The notes: a model not told the origin generated them from the sequence alone. A stretch of DNA of 64,000 bases from Oryzomonas sp. (GCA_031292255.1 JARLHN010000007.1:1-64000); one strand, 5' to 3'; positions 7,967 to 17,363 are shown, counted from the first letter of the stretch. Translations and numbers: made by a program.

Positions 7967-9793
7967 ATGCCAAATTTATCCATTTCATACCGTCAACGGG
8001 CGTTTGTGATGTTTCTCTGCCTGGTCGCGTGCCTTGTTCCCTTTTTGGCGTGGGGTGCGGACGACGAGGATACGCTCGGTTTTTACAACGACTGGCAGGA
8101 AGAAGCCTCTACCGCCTCGCGCTCTCCCAAACCGCTTTCCCAAACGGCCGAAAACGTGACCGTAGTCACCTCGACGGAGATCGAGGCGCTCAACGCCCAT
8201 ACCCTGGCCGACGTGCTGGATACCATACCCGGTATTCAGGTGCAACACAACGGCGGGCCGGGGGTTACGGCCTATACCTATATCCAAAGCATCAACTTCA
8301 TCTTTACGCAGGTATATGTTGACGGAGTCTCGATCACCAATCTGAGTAGCGGTTTTTCCGATGTCTCGCTGATCCCGGCCCGCATCATCGATCGAATCGA
8401 GATCGTCAAGGGAGCCGCCTCCTCGGCTTGGGGCCAGTCCTTGGGCGGGGTGATCAACGTCATCACCAAGTCGCCCGCACAACGCGTTTTGGGGGGTGTC
8501 GCCGGCGCCTCCATCGGTTCCCGTGCCACGACCGGCGACAGCCTGGAATTGACCGGTACCAGCGGCCGGACCGGATACTATCTCTCCGGCGGTTTTCTAG
8601 GATCCAGCGGCCTGCTCTCAAACACTCAGGATGCTATCAATAACGCCTATGGCAAGCTGACCTTCGAGCTTCCAAAGCATGGGTCGCTGTGGGGCACCTT
8701 CTTTTATTCTCACGCCAACATGGGGGATTTGTTTGCCCCGGCCTATGACCTGAAAGAGTTGGGGTCTAAGAGCTACCTGCTCGGATCGATCGGGCTGCGA
8801 TATCCACTTACCGATAAGCTTGAGATGGAGGCAAGCGCCCATCATACATACAATAGAGATGATGAATCCTATTTTGACATCAGCGATGGTGCGCCCTGGA
8901 CACTGCAGCCTGGTTTACCGACAGCTATTATCAAGGAATTGCAAAGCGGCGGCAGCATCAAATTGACATGGCGGGGTGATAACAATCTGCTGGTGGCCGG
9001 CAGTGAATATAACCACCTCGAAGAGTACAACAACTCCATTGATGGCAGCACGGTCAGCCCTTTCGGCCAGCGTGTAGACCGCTGGGGCCTCTTTTTGAAC
9101 GATACCGTCATCATCGGTCCCGTGGCAGTGACCCCCGGTGTTCGCCTTGACCATACCCAGACCGCCGGCGACCAGTTCAGCCCGGCCTTGGGCGCTACCT
9201 GGCAGCTGAGTGACAGCACATTGCTGCGCGCTTACACGGCCCGAGGCTATGGACTTAGCATTTTGGGCCCCACCGATACTCCGCCCGTAAAGATCTGGAC
9301 CACGCAGGTCGGAGCGGAGAGCAAAGCCGTGCCCTATCTCTGGCTGAAGGGAACCCTGTTCCGCAACCAGACCTGGAACGATTCTGTCGGACAGCAAGTG
9401 GCCCTGGGGACTGAATTCGAGGTGCGCACCACGCCGGTATATCACACCTCGCTTGCCGCCGGTTATACCTTCACCGAGACCACCAAGGCCGGTTACGAAG
9501 TTAACGATTTGCCCCGCCATACCGTACAACTGGCACTGCGTTACGACGACAAGACCTATCGGGGCGTATTGACCGGCCGCCATATCTTCTGGAACGCTCA
9601 ACCATCAGAAAACGGCAGCTACGACGGCCTGATCTGGGACCTGCACCTGGGTGCCACGCTCTACCGGCATGAGGACAATTCGCTGGAGGTGTTTTTCTCG
9701 GGCCACAACTTATTCAACGGCTCTCAGTATGAAACCAATATAATACCTAACACTCCCCGTTGGTACGAGGGCGGCATCAAGGTGGGGTTCTGA
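7967..9793 (+). CDS. TonB-dependent outer-membrane receptor
   Basis: A 608-residue protein with a Sec signal peptide (hydrophobic FVMFLCLVACLVPFLAWGA, cleavage near residue 31). The plug domain spans about 55-165 (SQTAENVTVVTSTEIEALNA, DVLDTIPGIQVQ, VYVDGV, RIEIVKGAASSAWG). A beta-barrel follows, ending in aromatic GGIKVGF. Such receptors import siderophores, cobalamin, metals or peptides using TonB energy. It is the first gene of an operon with a periplasmic binding protein and a sensor kinase, whose start codons overlap or lie within a few bases. That context suggests an inducible or signalling receptor, possibly tied to the divergent peptide gene. A small in-frame ATG 14 codons downstream is an alternative start; the one given has only a weak GAAGATAAG upstream. 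The ligand is unknown. Confidence 0.88.
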   Translation: MPNLSISYRQRAFVMFLCLVACLVPFLAWGADDEDTLGFYNDWQEEASTASRSPKPLSQTAENVTVVTSTEIEALNAHTLADVLDTIPGIQVQHNGGPGVTAYTYIQSINFIFTQVYVDGVSITNLSSGFSDVSLIPARIIDRIEIVKGAASSAWGQSLGGVINVITKSPAQRVLGGVAGASIGSRATTGDSLELTGTSGRTGYYLSGGFLGSSGLLSNTQDAINNAYGKLTFELPKHGSLWGTFFYSHANMGDLFAPAYDLKELGSKSYLLGSIGLRYPLTDKLEMEASAHHTYNRDDESYFDISDGAPWTLQPGLPTAIIKELQSGGSIKLTWRGDNNLLVAGSEYNHLEEYNNSIDGSTVSPFGQRVDRWGLFLNDTVIIGPVAVTPGVRLDHTQTAGDQFSPALGATWQLSDSTLLRAYTARGYGLSILGPTDTPPVKIWTTQVGAESKAVPYLWLKGTLFRNQTWNDSVGQQVALGTEFEVRTTPVYHTSLAAGYTFTETTKAGYEVNDLPRHTVQLALRYDDKTYRGVLTGRHIFWNAQPSENGSYDGLIWDLHLGATLYRHEDNSLEVFFSGHNLFNGSQYETNIIPNTPRWYEGGIKVGF

Positions 9794-10689
9794 TGAGGAT
9801 GCGCATGCACCGGCATTGCCTCGTGTGGCTCCTGGCCTTAGTGTTCCTGCTGCCCGCTCTGGCCCAGGCCTATGATGTTCTCGTGGTCATGGACCAGCAC
9901 AGCAAAATTTACGATACCTTGTTGCTCGGCTTCAGGAATAGCCATCATTTTAAAGAGCGTATCTTGGTATTACAGGATTATGTGGAAAACGATCTTGTCA
10001 GGATTGTGCGGGAAGATCGACCTGCCATCGTACTTGCCGTAGGGGGGCGGGCCTTGGCCGAAACACGCATGATTCGCCAGACTCCAGTCGTGTCGGTCTT
10101 TTCCTACGGCATTAACATGTCGAACCCGCCACCCAATCTTGCCCAGGTTAAGATGTTGGCCCCGGTTGAACGGTATGCTGCATTATTCCACGCATTGGGG
10201 GCCAAACGAGTCGGGACGGTGCTTTCCGGCACTGCTTCCAGTTATGCAGTCAAAGCGTCCGAGATATTCCGCAAGGCAGGTATCCATCTGGTGATCCGTG
10301 AAGCCAGAAAGCCCGGAGAAGTCGCAAAGCAACTGGAATCTCTCAAAGATACGGCTGATGCGCTCTGGTTGCTCCCCGATCCCAAGGTAGTTACCAGTGA
10401 ATCCGTTGAAGCCTTTGCCCTGTACTCGTTGCGACACCATCTCCCCTTAGTGTCTTTCACCGAGGCACATCTCAGAATAGGTGCCGCGGCTGCTTTCGCA
10501 CCCAGCCTTGAAGACCTGGGAAAGCAGGCTGCTGAAACCGCCGGCCGTATCATGGCAGGAGACCGTCCAACAGAGATCGAGGAAATTCCCCCCCGGAAGA
10601 TCCGCCTCCGTTTCAATCGTCAGGTGATGGAACACCTGGGGCTCCCGGTCAGCCCGCTTCTGCACCTTGGCGGAAGCGAGGCGGAATAA
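9793..10689 (+). CDS. Periplasmic ABC-type substrate-binding protein
   Basis: This protein of about 298 residues has a clear signal peptide (CLVWLLALVFLLPALAQA, cut before YDVLVV). It has the two-lobe pattern of the TrpX/DUF534-like binding proteins: IVLAVGGRALAETR, TPVVSVFSYGIN, GAKRVGTVLSGTASSYAVK, ALWLLPDPKVVTSESVEAFALYSLRHHLPLV split across the hinge. The ATG at 9793 overlaps the stop of the receptor gene (ATGA), so translation is coupled. No permease or ATPase is encoded nearby. With a sensor kinase starting four bases downstream, it is more likely a ligand-presenting partner for that kinase than part of an importer. The ligand is not evident. Confidence 0.8.
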   Translation: MRMRMHRHCLVWLLALVFLLPALAQAYDVLVVMDQHSKIYDTLLLGFRNSHHFKERILVLQDYVENDLVRIVREDRPAIVLAVGGRALAETRMIRQTPVVSVFSYGINMSNPPPNLAQVKMLAPVERYAALFHALGAKRVGTVLSGTASSYAVKASEIFRKAGIHLVIREARKPGEVAKQLESLKDTADALWLLPDPKVVTSESVEAFALYSLRHHLPLVSFTEAHLRIGAAAAFAPSLEDLGKQAAETAGRIMAGDRPTEIEEIPPRKIRLRFNRQVMEHLGLPVSPLLHLGGSEAE

Positions 10690-10692
10690 GCC

Positions 10693-12276
10693 ATGAGCAT
10701 TATTCAACGCTTGATTTTCATGATTAAAAGTTTCCGCTTCCGGCTTTTTGCAATCTTCTCCCTGGGTACGACATTAATCACCATAACACTGACGCTCAAT
10801 TATATTGCGCGGGAAAAGGCCGAGTTTCGCGCTCACGCTTCCGAGCGTGCACAACTGCTTGCGAAACTGCTGGCGGATAACGCCAGATTGCCGCTTTTTG
10901 CCAATGACCGGATTTCATTACAAAAGCTTGCCGAAGAGACCGCCAGACAATTAGATGTCGTAGAGGTTAAAATAAGCGATGTCAACGGCGTATCGGTTGC
11001 CGGCATTCGGCGCGGCAACGCCAATTCCAGCCGGATCAACGAGAGTCTTGCGATCACCTCGGATGCCGAGGGAGATTCCAGCAGTCTTGCCCTGATAGGA
11101 AGAAGTACCCCAATCGCTCTTGGCCGGGTATTGGTTTCCCTCGATTCCACCAGCCTCAACAATTCGATCCGTCAGATGACCATATCGATTGCCCGTTATT
11201 CATTCGCCTTCTGGCTGATGGTCACAATTTTCAGCTATTTGGTACTCACACGCATGACCCAGTCCTATGGGAAACTGATGGAAGGGCTTGCCGCCATGCG
11301 TAACGGTAATTATGCCGTGCGCATCCCGGTCAAGGATATCGATGAACCGAGCCAGGCGGCCCGTTCCCTCAATGACCTGGCTGACGCATTGCAACAGCAT
11401 GAAGCGGACAACAGGCTGCTGCAGGAAAAACTGCTCGATTCAATGCGGCTCCAGGTGCAGGAAGAAAAACGTCAGGTCATGGCCAAGCTGATCCAGACCA
11501 ACAGAATGACTTCCCTGGGCTTGCTCGTTTCCAGCATGGCCCATGAGCTCAATAACCCCAATGGCGCAATCAGGCTGGATGGGAACTTCCTGGGGAAAAT
11601 GCTGCACAACATGATGCCGGTGCTGGAAGCCGCCACCCGGGAGGATCCGGATTTCAGGCTGAGCGGACTTCGTTTCAATGAGGCCCGAGACGAAATTTAC
11701 CTTGCCCACGAGAGCATCATCCGGCACACGAATCGCATCGAAGCGGTTATAAAAGACCTTCGCGCCTACAGTTTGGGGGTGAACAACCCATTTACCCTGG
11801 ATATCGATATAAATCAGGTCGTGACCGGCGCTCTCACCATTGTCCGGGCTCATGGCCAGTTCACGAATGCCGTCATCAGCGAGGACCTGTCTTCGGGGCT
11901 CCCCGCAATAAGGGGAAGCCGCCACCAGTTGGAACAGGTCGTGGTCAATCTCCTGCTTAACGCCCTCCAGTCCCTGCCGTCCAAGGGGGGAAGGGCTACC
12001 ATCAGTACCGCCGTCAGCCGGACGGTCAACGAGGTTTTTATCACCGTCAGTGATAACGGTGAGGGGATTCCGCCGGAGCATATCGCCCGCCTCTTCGAAC
12101 CCTTTTTCTCAACCCGAATAGAATTGGGAGGGAGCGGACTCGGGCTTTACATCTCCCACTTCATTGTCAGCCAACATGGAGGCAAGCTGACATTTGAATC
12201 CAAAGTCGGCGCGGGAACCACCGTAGTCATGCACTTGCCCATATCCCCGTTCGATCCTGTTGGGCACCCGGTGTAA
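10693..12276 (+). CDS. Membrane sensor histidine kinase (HAMP, HisKA, HATPase)
   Basis: A 527-residue kinase. One membrane helix at about 15-37 and another at about 168-190 bound a periplasmic loop of roughly 130 residues. A HAMP linker (about 190-245) and coiled coil lead to the phospho-acceptor motif SSMAHELNNPNGAI with histidine 284. The ATPase domain carries NLLLNALQSLP, DNGEGIPPEH and GGSGLGLYISHF. The insert after the H-box (MMPVLEAATREDPDFRLSG) is typical of NtrB-like kinases found in this lineage with sigma-54 regulators. It begins four bases after the binding-protein gene, which probably supplies its periplasmic signal. The convergent NtrC-like gene, six bases from its stop, is the obvious partner. 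Confidence 0.88.
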   Translation: MSIIQRLIFMIKSFRFRLFAIFSLGTTLITITLTLNYIAREKAEFRAHASERAQLLAKLLADNARLPLFANDRISLQKLAEETARQLDVVEVKISDVNGVSVAGIRRGNANSSRINESLAITSDAEGDSSSLALIGRSTPIALGRVLVSLDSTSLNNSIRQMTISIARYSFAFWLMVTIFSYLVLTRMTQSYGKLMEGLAAMRNGNYAVRIPVKDIDEPSQAARSLNDLADALQQHEADNRLLQEKLLDSMRLQVQEEKRQVMAKLIQTNRMTSLGLLVSSMAHELNNPNGAIRLDGNFLGKMLHNMMPVLEAATREDPDFRLSGLRFNEARDEIYLAHESIIRHTNRIEAVIKDLRAYSLGVNNPFTLDIDINQVVTGALTIVRAHGQFTNAVISEDLSSGLPAIRGSRHQLEQVVVNLLLNALQSLPSKGGRATISTAVSRTVNEVFITVSDNGEGIPPEHIARLFEPFFSTRIELGGSGLGLYISHFIVSQHGGKLTFESKVGAGTTVVMHLPISPFDPVGHPV

Positions 12277-12282
12277 TGCTCG

Positions 12283-13707
12283 TTAGTTTTCCGTCTCGGA
12301 ATTGAGTTTCTTGAACAGGGTCGTCCGGCTGATCCCCAGTATCTTTGCCGCCATTGCCTTGTTTCCGTTCGAGGCGTGCAAGGCTTCCTCGACCATAAGC
12401 CGTTCGACATCTTCAAGATTTGGAAATGCTTCGAAAGTCGCCTGCAAACGAAAAGGCTTGTCCATGATGACCCGTAGCGTATCATGAGAGAAACCAAAAG
12501 CTGTTCCCTGGAAGTCATCGATGCTTAGATACCGTGACGTTGATAGAGTGACGGCGTTTTTCACCATATTGATAAGCTCCCGAACATTGCCCGTGAATTC
12601 GTAATCCTGCAACGCCTGAAGCACGTTTTGCGGAATGATCGGCGGGGTTTTGTCAAGTTCCCTTGCCGCTTTTTCCACAAAATGAGCAAGCAAGAGCGGA
12701 ATGTCTTCAGGGCGTTCCCGCAATGAAGGAACGTGGATTTGGTAGCCGCATAAACGAAAGTAGAGGTCGCTTCTGAATTCGCCATCACGACGCATCTCTT
12801 CGAAATTGCGGTTCGAGGCGGCAACGATCCGTGCCGTGCATTTTTTAACACTGTCTGAACCTATGCGGTAGTATTCATGCTCTTGGAGAAGGCGCAACAG
12901 CTTCACCTGGGATTTCTGTCCCAAGTCGCCGACCTCGTCGAAAAACAGAGTCCCTCCGGCCGCTTGGCTGATCAGTCCCTCCCGCGTATCCGAAGCGCCG
13001 GTAAAGGCTCCCTTTACATGGCCATACAAAGTATCGGAAAAAATCTCATCATCGTCCAGCCCCGCCACATTCACGCAAACAAGTTTTCCCGGGAGGTTGC
13101 TTGCCCGATGTATGGCGTGTGCGATCAATTCTTTTCCAACGCCGGTTTCACCGGTAATCAATATTGGGGGGCGCGTCGGTGCCACTATTTCAATTGTCTT
13201 GAGCACCCCGTGCATCTTTGGGCTGTTGGTGACGATATCTTCAAATAATTCGGGACGTGCCACAGGCGCACCCTGAAGATAAGCGGTCAATTGCTGGACC
13301 TGTTCCTCATAGGCGCTTACCTGTACCGCCTTATTCAGGCAGGAGAGAAGACGGTTCTCGTCAAGTGGCTTGGTAATATAATCGAATGCCCCTTGGCGGA
13401 TGCAATTGACGATGGTTTCGGCATCCGTTACGGCGGTCATGATGATGACGGGGATGGCGGGATGGGCAGAGACGATCTCTTGCAACAACTCGGCGCCGCT
13501 CACATGGGGCATGATCCAGTCCAGCAATATGACTGAAATCCCGCCACGGTCGAGCTCTGAAATGATCTTGCGACTATCGTCAAGCATCATGACATTGGTG
13601 CAGTTGTTCGTGATCAGCGTCCTGCGGACGCTCTCCATAAACCCGATATCATCGTCAACAATCAGGATCGTGCCGTTTATTGAATCCAGGTGAAAGGCTT
13701 CTTGCAT
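12283..13707 (-). CDS. NtrC-family sigma-54-dependent response regulator
   Basis: 474 residues. The receiver domain is at about 15-130 (LIVDDDIGF, acceptor aspartate in VILLDWIMP, lysine in YITKPLDENR). The AAA+ domain is at about 158-390, with Walker A GETGVGKE and VKGAFTGAS near residue 232, so sigma-54 contact is intact. The Fis-type helix-turn-helix is AAKILGISRTTLFKKL. It is transcribed toward the sensor kinase and ends six bases from it, an arrangement fitting a cognate pair with separate promoters. The ribosome-binding site at its ATG is poor. An array of 17-bp palindromes 250-380 bp behind its start may be its own binding sites. Likely targets are the receptor operon and possibly the peptide operon, but this is inference. 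Confidence 0.88.
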   Translation of the reverse strand: MQEAFHLDSINGTILIVDDDIGFMESVRRTLITNNCTNVMMLDDSRKIISELDRGGISVILLDWIMPHVSGAELLQEIVSAHPAIPVIIMTAVTDAETIVNCIRQGAFDYITKPLDENRLLSCLNKAVQVSAYEEQVQQLTAYLQGAPVARPELFEDIVTNSPKMHGVLKTIEIVAPTRPPILITGETGVGKELIAHAIHRASNLPGKLVCVNVAGLDDDEIFSDTLYGHVKGAFTGASDTREGLISQAAGGTLFFDEVGDLGQKSQVKLLRLLQEHEYYRIGSDSVKKCTARIVAASNRNFEEMRRDGEFRSDLYFRLCGYQIHVPSLRERPEDIPLLLAHFVEKAARELDKTPPIIPQNVLQALQDYEFTGNVRELINMVKNAVTLSTSRYLSIDDFQGTAFGFSHDTLRVIMDKPFRLQATFEAFPNLEDVERLMVEEALHASNGNKAMAAKILGISRTTLFKKLNSETEN

Positions 13708-13947
13708 GGTGATTTACCAGGGCTCTCTTATTATTTGGACGCTGTGTATTGACTGGGAAGACATACTGTAAATGACCGTTAGAAATTATCGTGAAAATAT
13801 TCTAAGATAGATCATGGGTCGCTCTGCCATTCACAAAATCCAATCCAACCTATACACAATCAAGGCCAATAAAACAACTGTACATAAGAAAGCGTAATAT
13901 AAACATATTACACGGGAAATGGTCGTTGGGGTCATGTTGTGCGTTCA

Positions 13948-14083
13948 GGTAGTGTGTCCAGAAAATGGACACACTACCGCAAATGCTTATAAGGCGGGCT
14001 CGCATGCACATGTTCAGAAAATGGACACATTCCCGTAAATGCTTATTAGACGGGCCTTCATGCATGTGTCCAGAAAATGAACA
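13948..14083. repeat. Array of three palindromes in exact 56-bp steps
   Basis: TGTCCA-GAAAA-TGGACA at 13955-13971 lies within a perfect 13-bp inverted repeat (13948-13978, GGTAGTGTGTCCA and its complement). Near copies start at 14011 (TGTTCA...TGGACA) and 14067 (TGTCCA...TGAACA), each 56 bp apart. The spacers also match (CGCAAATGCTTATAAGGCGGGC versus CGTAAATGCTTATTAGACGGGC), so this is a tandem direct repeat of 56 bp carrying a palindrome. It lies between the NtrC-like gene and pfk. Steps near 5.3 helical turns do not keep the sites on one DNA face. Activator binding or a folded RNA are both possible. No coding gene was recognised in the remaining 14084-14487. Confidence 0.6.
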
Positions 14084-14487
14084 GGTCTCTTCGCCGGCCG
14101 ATTTTATGCGATATTTGTATTTAATTACGCAATGTTCCATTAATACAGGTAAATGTGTACACTTTTACGATATCAACCCTGCATCATAGTGTAATGGAGT
14201 ATAATTACTTAATCAGTTCCCATCCGGAAACGCCGGATGAGAAACTATTGTTCAGGATGACTGAGAAGGAAAAGGGGCTCATCCAACTGAGCCTCCCGTT
14301 GGGACCCAGAGGGCCTGAAGGGGAGGAACCGATTTTAGGCTTGAGCATTCGATACGGTGTACGTCGGGCCTACAAGATGAAACATACCTTGTAATGCAAT
14401 AATGCTATGGTATATCAGGAGGGTACATAGTAACTCCTGTTGGCAAGACGGGGGATGGAAAGTACATATCGGAAAGGGTAACAAAAC

Positions 14488-15612
14488 ATGAGCAAAATGA
14501 TTGGTATCCTGACATCCGGTGGCGACAGTCCGGGACTGAATGCAGCAATCCGGGGAGTCGGCAAGGCGCTCCTGGGACGCTACGGCATGAAGGTGATAGG
14601 GTTTCGCGACGGCTTTCGCGGCATGATGGAAAACCGGACACAACTGCTGGATTCAGCCGCGCTCTCAGGCATTCTCACGCTGGGGGGCACCATTCTGGGC
14701 ACGAGCCGTGACAAACCCTACGCCATGCCCGTTGCCGGCAAACTGAGGGATATGACCGACGTCATTGTCGAAAATTACCGCAGGCACCACTTGGACGCGT
14801 TAGTCTGTCTGGGCGGTGGTGGTACGCAAAAAAACGCTTATCATCTGATGAAGCAAGGCCTGAATGTTATTACACTGCCTAAGACGATCGACAATGACGT
14901 GGTCATGACCGATGTATCCTTTGGATACGATACCGCTCTCGGCATTGCCACGGAAGCGGTAGACCGTTTGCACAGTACGGCCCATAGCCATCATCGGATC
15001 CTCGTTTTGGAGCTGATGGGCAACAAGGCTGGCTGGCTGGCATTGGGGGCCGGCATTGCCGGTGGGGCCGATGTCATCCTGATTCCTGAAATACCGTATG
15101 ATGTCAAACAAGTTGCCGCGGCAATAATGCGGCGCAGCCACAGCGGACAGGGCTTCAGCATTGTTGCCATGGCCGAAGGCGCCATTTCCCGCGAAGATGC
15201 CGTCAAACTGGCTGAAGGCGGCAAGGACAAGGGCAGCAAGAGCGGGGCCGGCAAGAAGAAAGAGCAAAAACAGCAGGCACAGGAAAGGGTTGCAGGGCGC
15301 AAGCCGGGTAATAGCCAGCATCTGGCCCAGCAACTCGAAGAACTTACCGGCCTGGAATCACGCCTCACGATTCTGGGGTACTTGCAGCGCGGGGGAACAC
15401 CTTCGGCAGGTGACCGGCTGTTGGCCACGCGACTGGGCACGGCCTGTGCCGAACTCGTCAATAAAGGCGAATTCGGCGTCATGGTGGCTGCACGGGGTGA
15501 TAGTTTCAAGCCGGTGTCGCTCAAGGACGTAGTGGGAAAGCGTAAAACAGTGCCGTTGGATCATGACTGGATCAAGAGTGCCCGCAGTGTACATACCTGT
15601 TTTGGCGATTGA
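14488..15612 (+). CDS. pfk: 6-phosphofructokinase
   Basis: A 374-residue glycolytic kinase phosphorylating fructose 6-phosphate. [18 protein letters not shown] is the N-terminal nucleotide loop; PKTIDNDV (131-138) holds the catalytic aspartate; MGNKAGWLA and the C-terminal [15 protein letters not shown] are substrate-site motifs. At the donor-selectivity positions it has GGGGT (109-113) where the ATP-type E. coli enzyme has GGDGS, and lysine 132 where that enzyme has glycine; lysine there is shared with pyrophosphate-type enzymes. The phosphoryl donor therefore cannot be assigned safely. A lysine/glutamine-rich insert of about 35 residues ([18 protein letters not shown]) interrupts the second half and is probably a surface loop. 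The ribosome site GGAAAGGG precedes the ATG. It stands alone. Confidence 0.9.
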   Translation: MSKMIGILTSGGDSPGLNAAIRGVGKALLGRYGMKVIGFRDGFRGMMENRTQLLDSAALSGILTLGGTILGTSRDKPYAMPVAGKLRDMTDVIVENYRRHHLDALVCLGGGGTQKNAYHLMKQGLNVITLPKTIDNDVVMTDVSFGYDTALGIATEAVDRLHSTAHSHHRILVLELMGNKAGWLALGAGIAGGADVILIPEIPYDVKQVAAAIMRRSHSGQGFSIVAMAEGAISREDAVKLAEGGKDKGSKSGAGKKKEQKQQAQERVAGRKPGNSQHLAQQLEELTGLESRLTILGYLQRGGTPSAGDRLLATRLGTACAELVNKGEFGVMVAARGDSFKPVSLKDVVGKRKTVPLDHDWIKSARSVHTCFGD

Positions 15613-15648
15613 TGGGGAGGGGGTAAGTTTCATCCTTTCAGGCCTAGA

Positions 15649-15787
15649 CCCGTGTGGTTAGTCGCGGGAAGTAATTCCCTTGGTGCCTGGGCACGGCGAC
15701 GTAGATGTAGCAGGGGCGACATCAAGGAGCCGCAATGACGGCAGTGGCCGAAAGAGCCGGAATACGAGTACGAACTAACCGCACGGG
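15649..15787. other. Structured intergenic element closed by 14-bp stem
   Basis: CCCGTGTGGTTAGT (15649-15662) pairs with ACTAACCGCACGGG (15774-15787), with one G-T pair. Inside lie further hairpins: GGGAA/TTCCC, GTGCC/GGCAC, CGGC plus GATGT pairing with ACATC plus GCCG, and CGGC/GCCG. This layout resembles a folded RNA or a hairpin mobile element. I could not match it to a riboswitch or intron I know. It lies between pfk and an OmpR-type regulator, 145 bp before the latter. Confidence 0.4.
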
Positions 15788-15932
15788 ACACTGGTTCCGA
15801 AACTTATTTGAAGATTGTTGGTTTGACTTTTCGGGTCGCTTTTTCGAGAAGACTGAAAAGTGATATACTTGATGCAAAACAGGGGGCAGCCATACTTATA
15901 CATGAGTATTCAAATGGAAGCGAAAGGAGTTG

Positions 15933-16700
15933 ATGGAATTGGCTTCAATTCTGATAGTAGATGATTGTGTTGAATCAGTAGCATTGATGAAAGATTGTCT
16001 TGTCATTGCGGGCTTTTCCGTGTCCACTGCCCATGACGGGGAAGAAGCACTCGGAATACTTGAGAATAATCACTTTGATCTTGTGGTTCTCGACTTGACA
16101 ATGCCAAAAATGGACGGACTTGAAGTATGTCGGATCCTGCGCGGCAAAACCCCCTATATTCCAGTTCTCATACTTTCAGCCAGAGGTGACGTAACCGATC
16201 GCATAACCGGGTTGGAAACCGGGGGCGATGATTACCTGATAAAACCGATCAATTTCATGGAGTTGCTGGCGAGAATAAAGGCGCTTCTGCGGCTGATGAA
16301 AAATATTGTCGTTGATGGCAACCCCATGTCAAAAAAAGAGGTGCAACTCGGCCATCTTATTTTTGATAAGGTGCGACGCTGCATAATCAAAGAGGATATT
16401 ATTATACCTCTTACGACTAAGGAATATTCTCTTCTTTCATATATTGCAAAGATGCCAGGCAAAGTAGTATCCAAGGAGACACTCCTTAAAAAGGTCTGGG
16501 GTTACTCACATAGTGGTTATAACCATACCATTGAAACACATATAAACAGGCTACGGTCAAAGATAGAAGAAGACCCGACTAATCCCAAAATATTATTAAC
16601 AATTTGGGGGTCAGGTTATAAACTTGTCAATACCATAACTAACGGCGATACGATTATAAAGAATGGCAATGATGTAGACAAAACATCAGATCAAATTTAA
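15933..16700 (+). CDS. OmpR/PhoB-family response regulator
   Basis: 255 residues. The receiver domain at 1-120 has ILIVDD, acceptor aspartate in LVVLDLTMPKMDG and lysine in LIKPINF. A winged-helix DNA-binding domain at about 135-230 has LTTKEYSLLSYIAKMPGKVV, ETLLKKVWGY and the recognition segment HTIETHINRLRSKIEED, ending in IWGSGYKLV. The start chosen is the ATG at 15933, just after AAGGAGTTG; a TTG at 15930 is too close to the ribosome site. No kinase is adjacent, so it is an orphan regulator. Its codon usage is more AT-rich than the genes to the left, like the PEP-CTERM region that follows, so it may be linked to surface or matrix regulation, but that is only contextual. Confidence 0.9.
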   Translation: MELASILIVDDCVESVALMKDCLVIAGFSVSTAHDGEEALGILENNHFDLVVLDLTMPKMDGLEVCRILRGKTPYIPVLILSARGDVTDRITGLETGGDDYLIKPINFMELLARIKALLRLMKNIVVDGNPMSKKEVQLGHLIFDKVRRCIIKEDIIIPLTTKEYSLLSYIAKMPGKVVSKETLLKKVWGYSHSGYNHTIETHINRLRSKIEEDPTNPKILLTIWGSGYKLVNTITNGDTIIKNGNDVDKTSDQI

Positions 16701-17363
16701 TCGAATCGAAACACAATGACGGCAATGGCCCAATAGGACGAAGCATGTAAGAACCGATAAAATCTTGAATTGAAATTGTGATCTGTGGCTACAATACCTG
16801 ATTAAACCCTCCTTTCAAAAAAATCCCCATTGCCTTCACAATAATCTGCAAAAAATACCGACAGCTCCTCGAACTTCTCGACATGCACGGATATGTGAGC
16901 TTTTTGTGAGAAGTGAAAACCTCTCAAAATGCCTAACTTCATAATATTATACACACAAATAACCAAATGACTGCCGAAGCAACGGATTTGTGCACTACCG
17001 GAAATCAAAGCACTATAAAGGCTTTCCTGTCTTACTAAGATTCAGCAACAAATATTTATGTCCATTGTGGGGCACCCTGTCGAATTTGTTGACAGTAGCA
17101 CATATATAAATAATCTCTAATTTAAATATTTAAAAATACAATGAATTAAGTAGTATGAGATTTATAATATAGATGTATTTAATGTTAAACTTATTATGAA
17201 ACTTATAGATACTGTTGAAAAATCTTACAAACAGGGTAGGTCGCAGGCATCGCAATAAAATAAGCTTTTAATTCCAGTGTGTTATGGATGGGTACGCTGC
17301 AAGCATGGTCATTACTAACATTACGAGACGATCGTAAAAAATAGAAGATGGGAGGAACATAAA
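16701..17363. other. AT-rich 660-bp intergenic region
   Basis: No convincing coding frame; a 68-codon minus-strand frame at 16802-17008 lacks recognisable features. CTGTC-N9-GACAG (17078-17096) is a 19-bp inverted repeat containing TGTC-N9-GACA. A weak -24/-12-like arrangement (GG at 17291-17292, GC at 17303-17304, ten bases between) lies about 60 bp before the PEP-CTERM start. Both would fit sigma-54 control, but the -12 part is poor. Confidence 0.4.

Noticed and set aside
13708-13947. Sigma-54 promoter for the NtrC-like gene
   Set aside because: No GG-N10-GC element was found on either strand in this interval.
14155-14394. 79-codon plus frame before pfk
   Set aside because: Contains a CATCCGG/CCGGATG hairpin and repeat-like GC stretches; no family likeness.
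16802-17008. 68-codon minus frame in the AT-rich gap
   Set aside because: No ribosome site or recognisable features.
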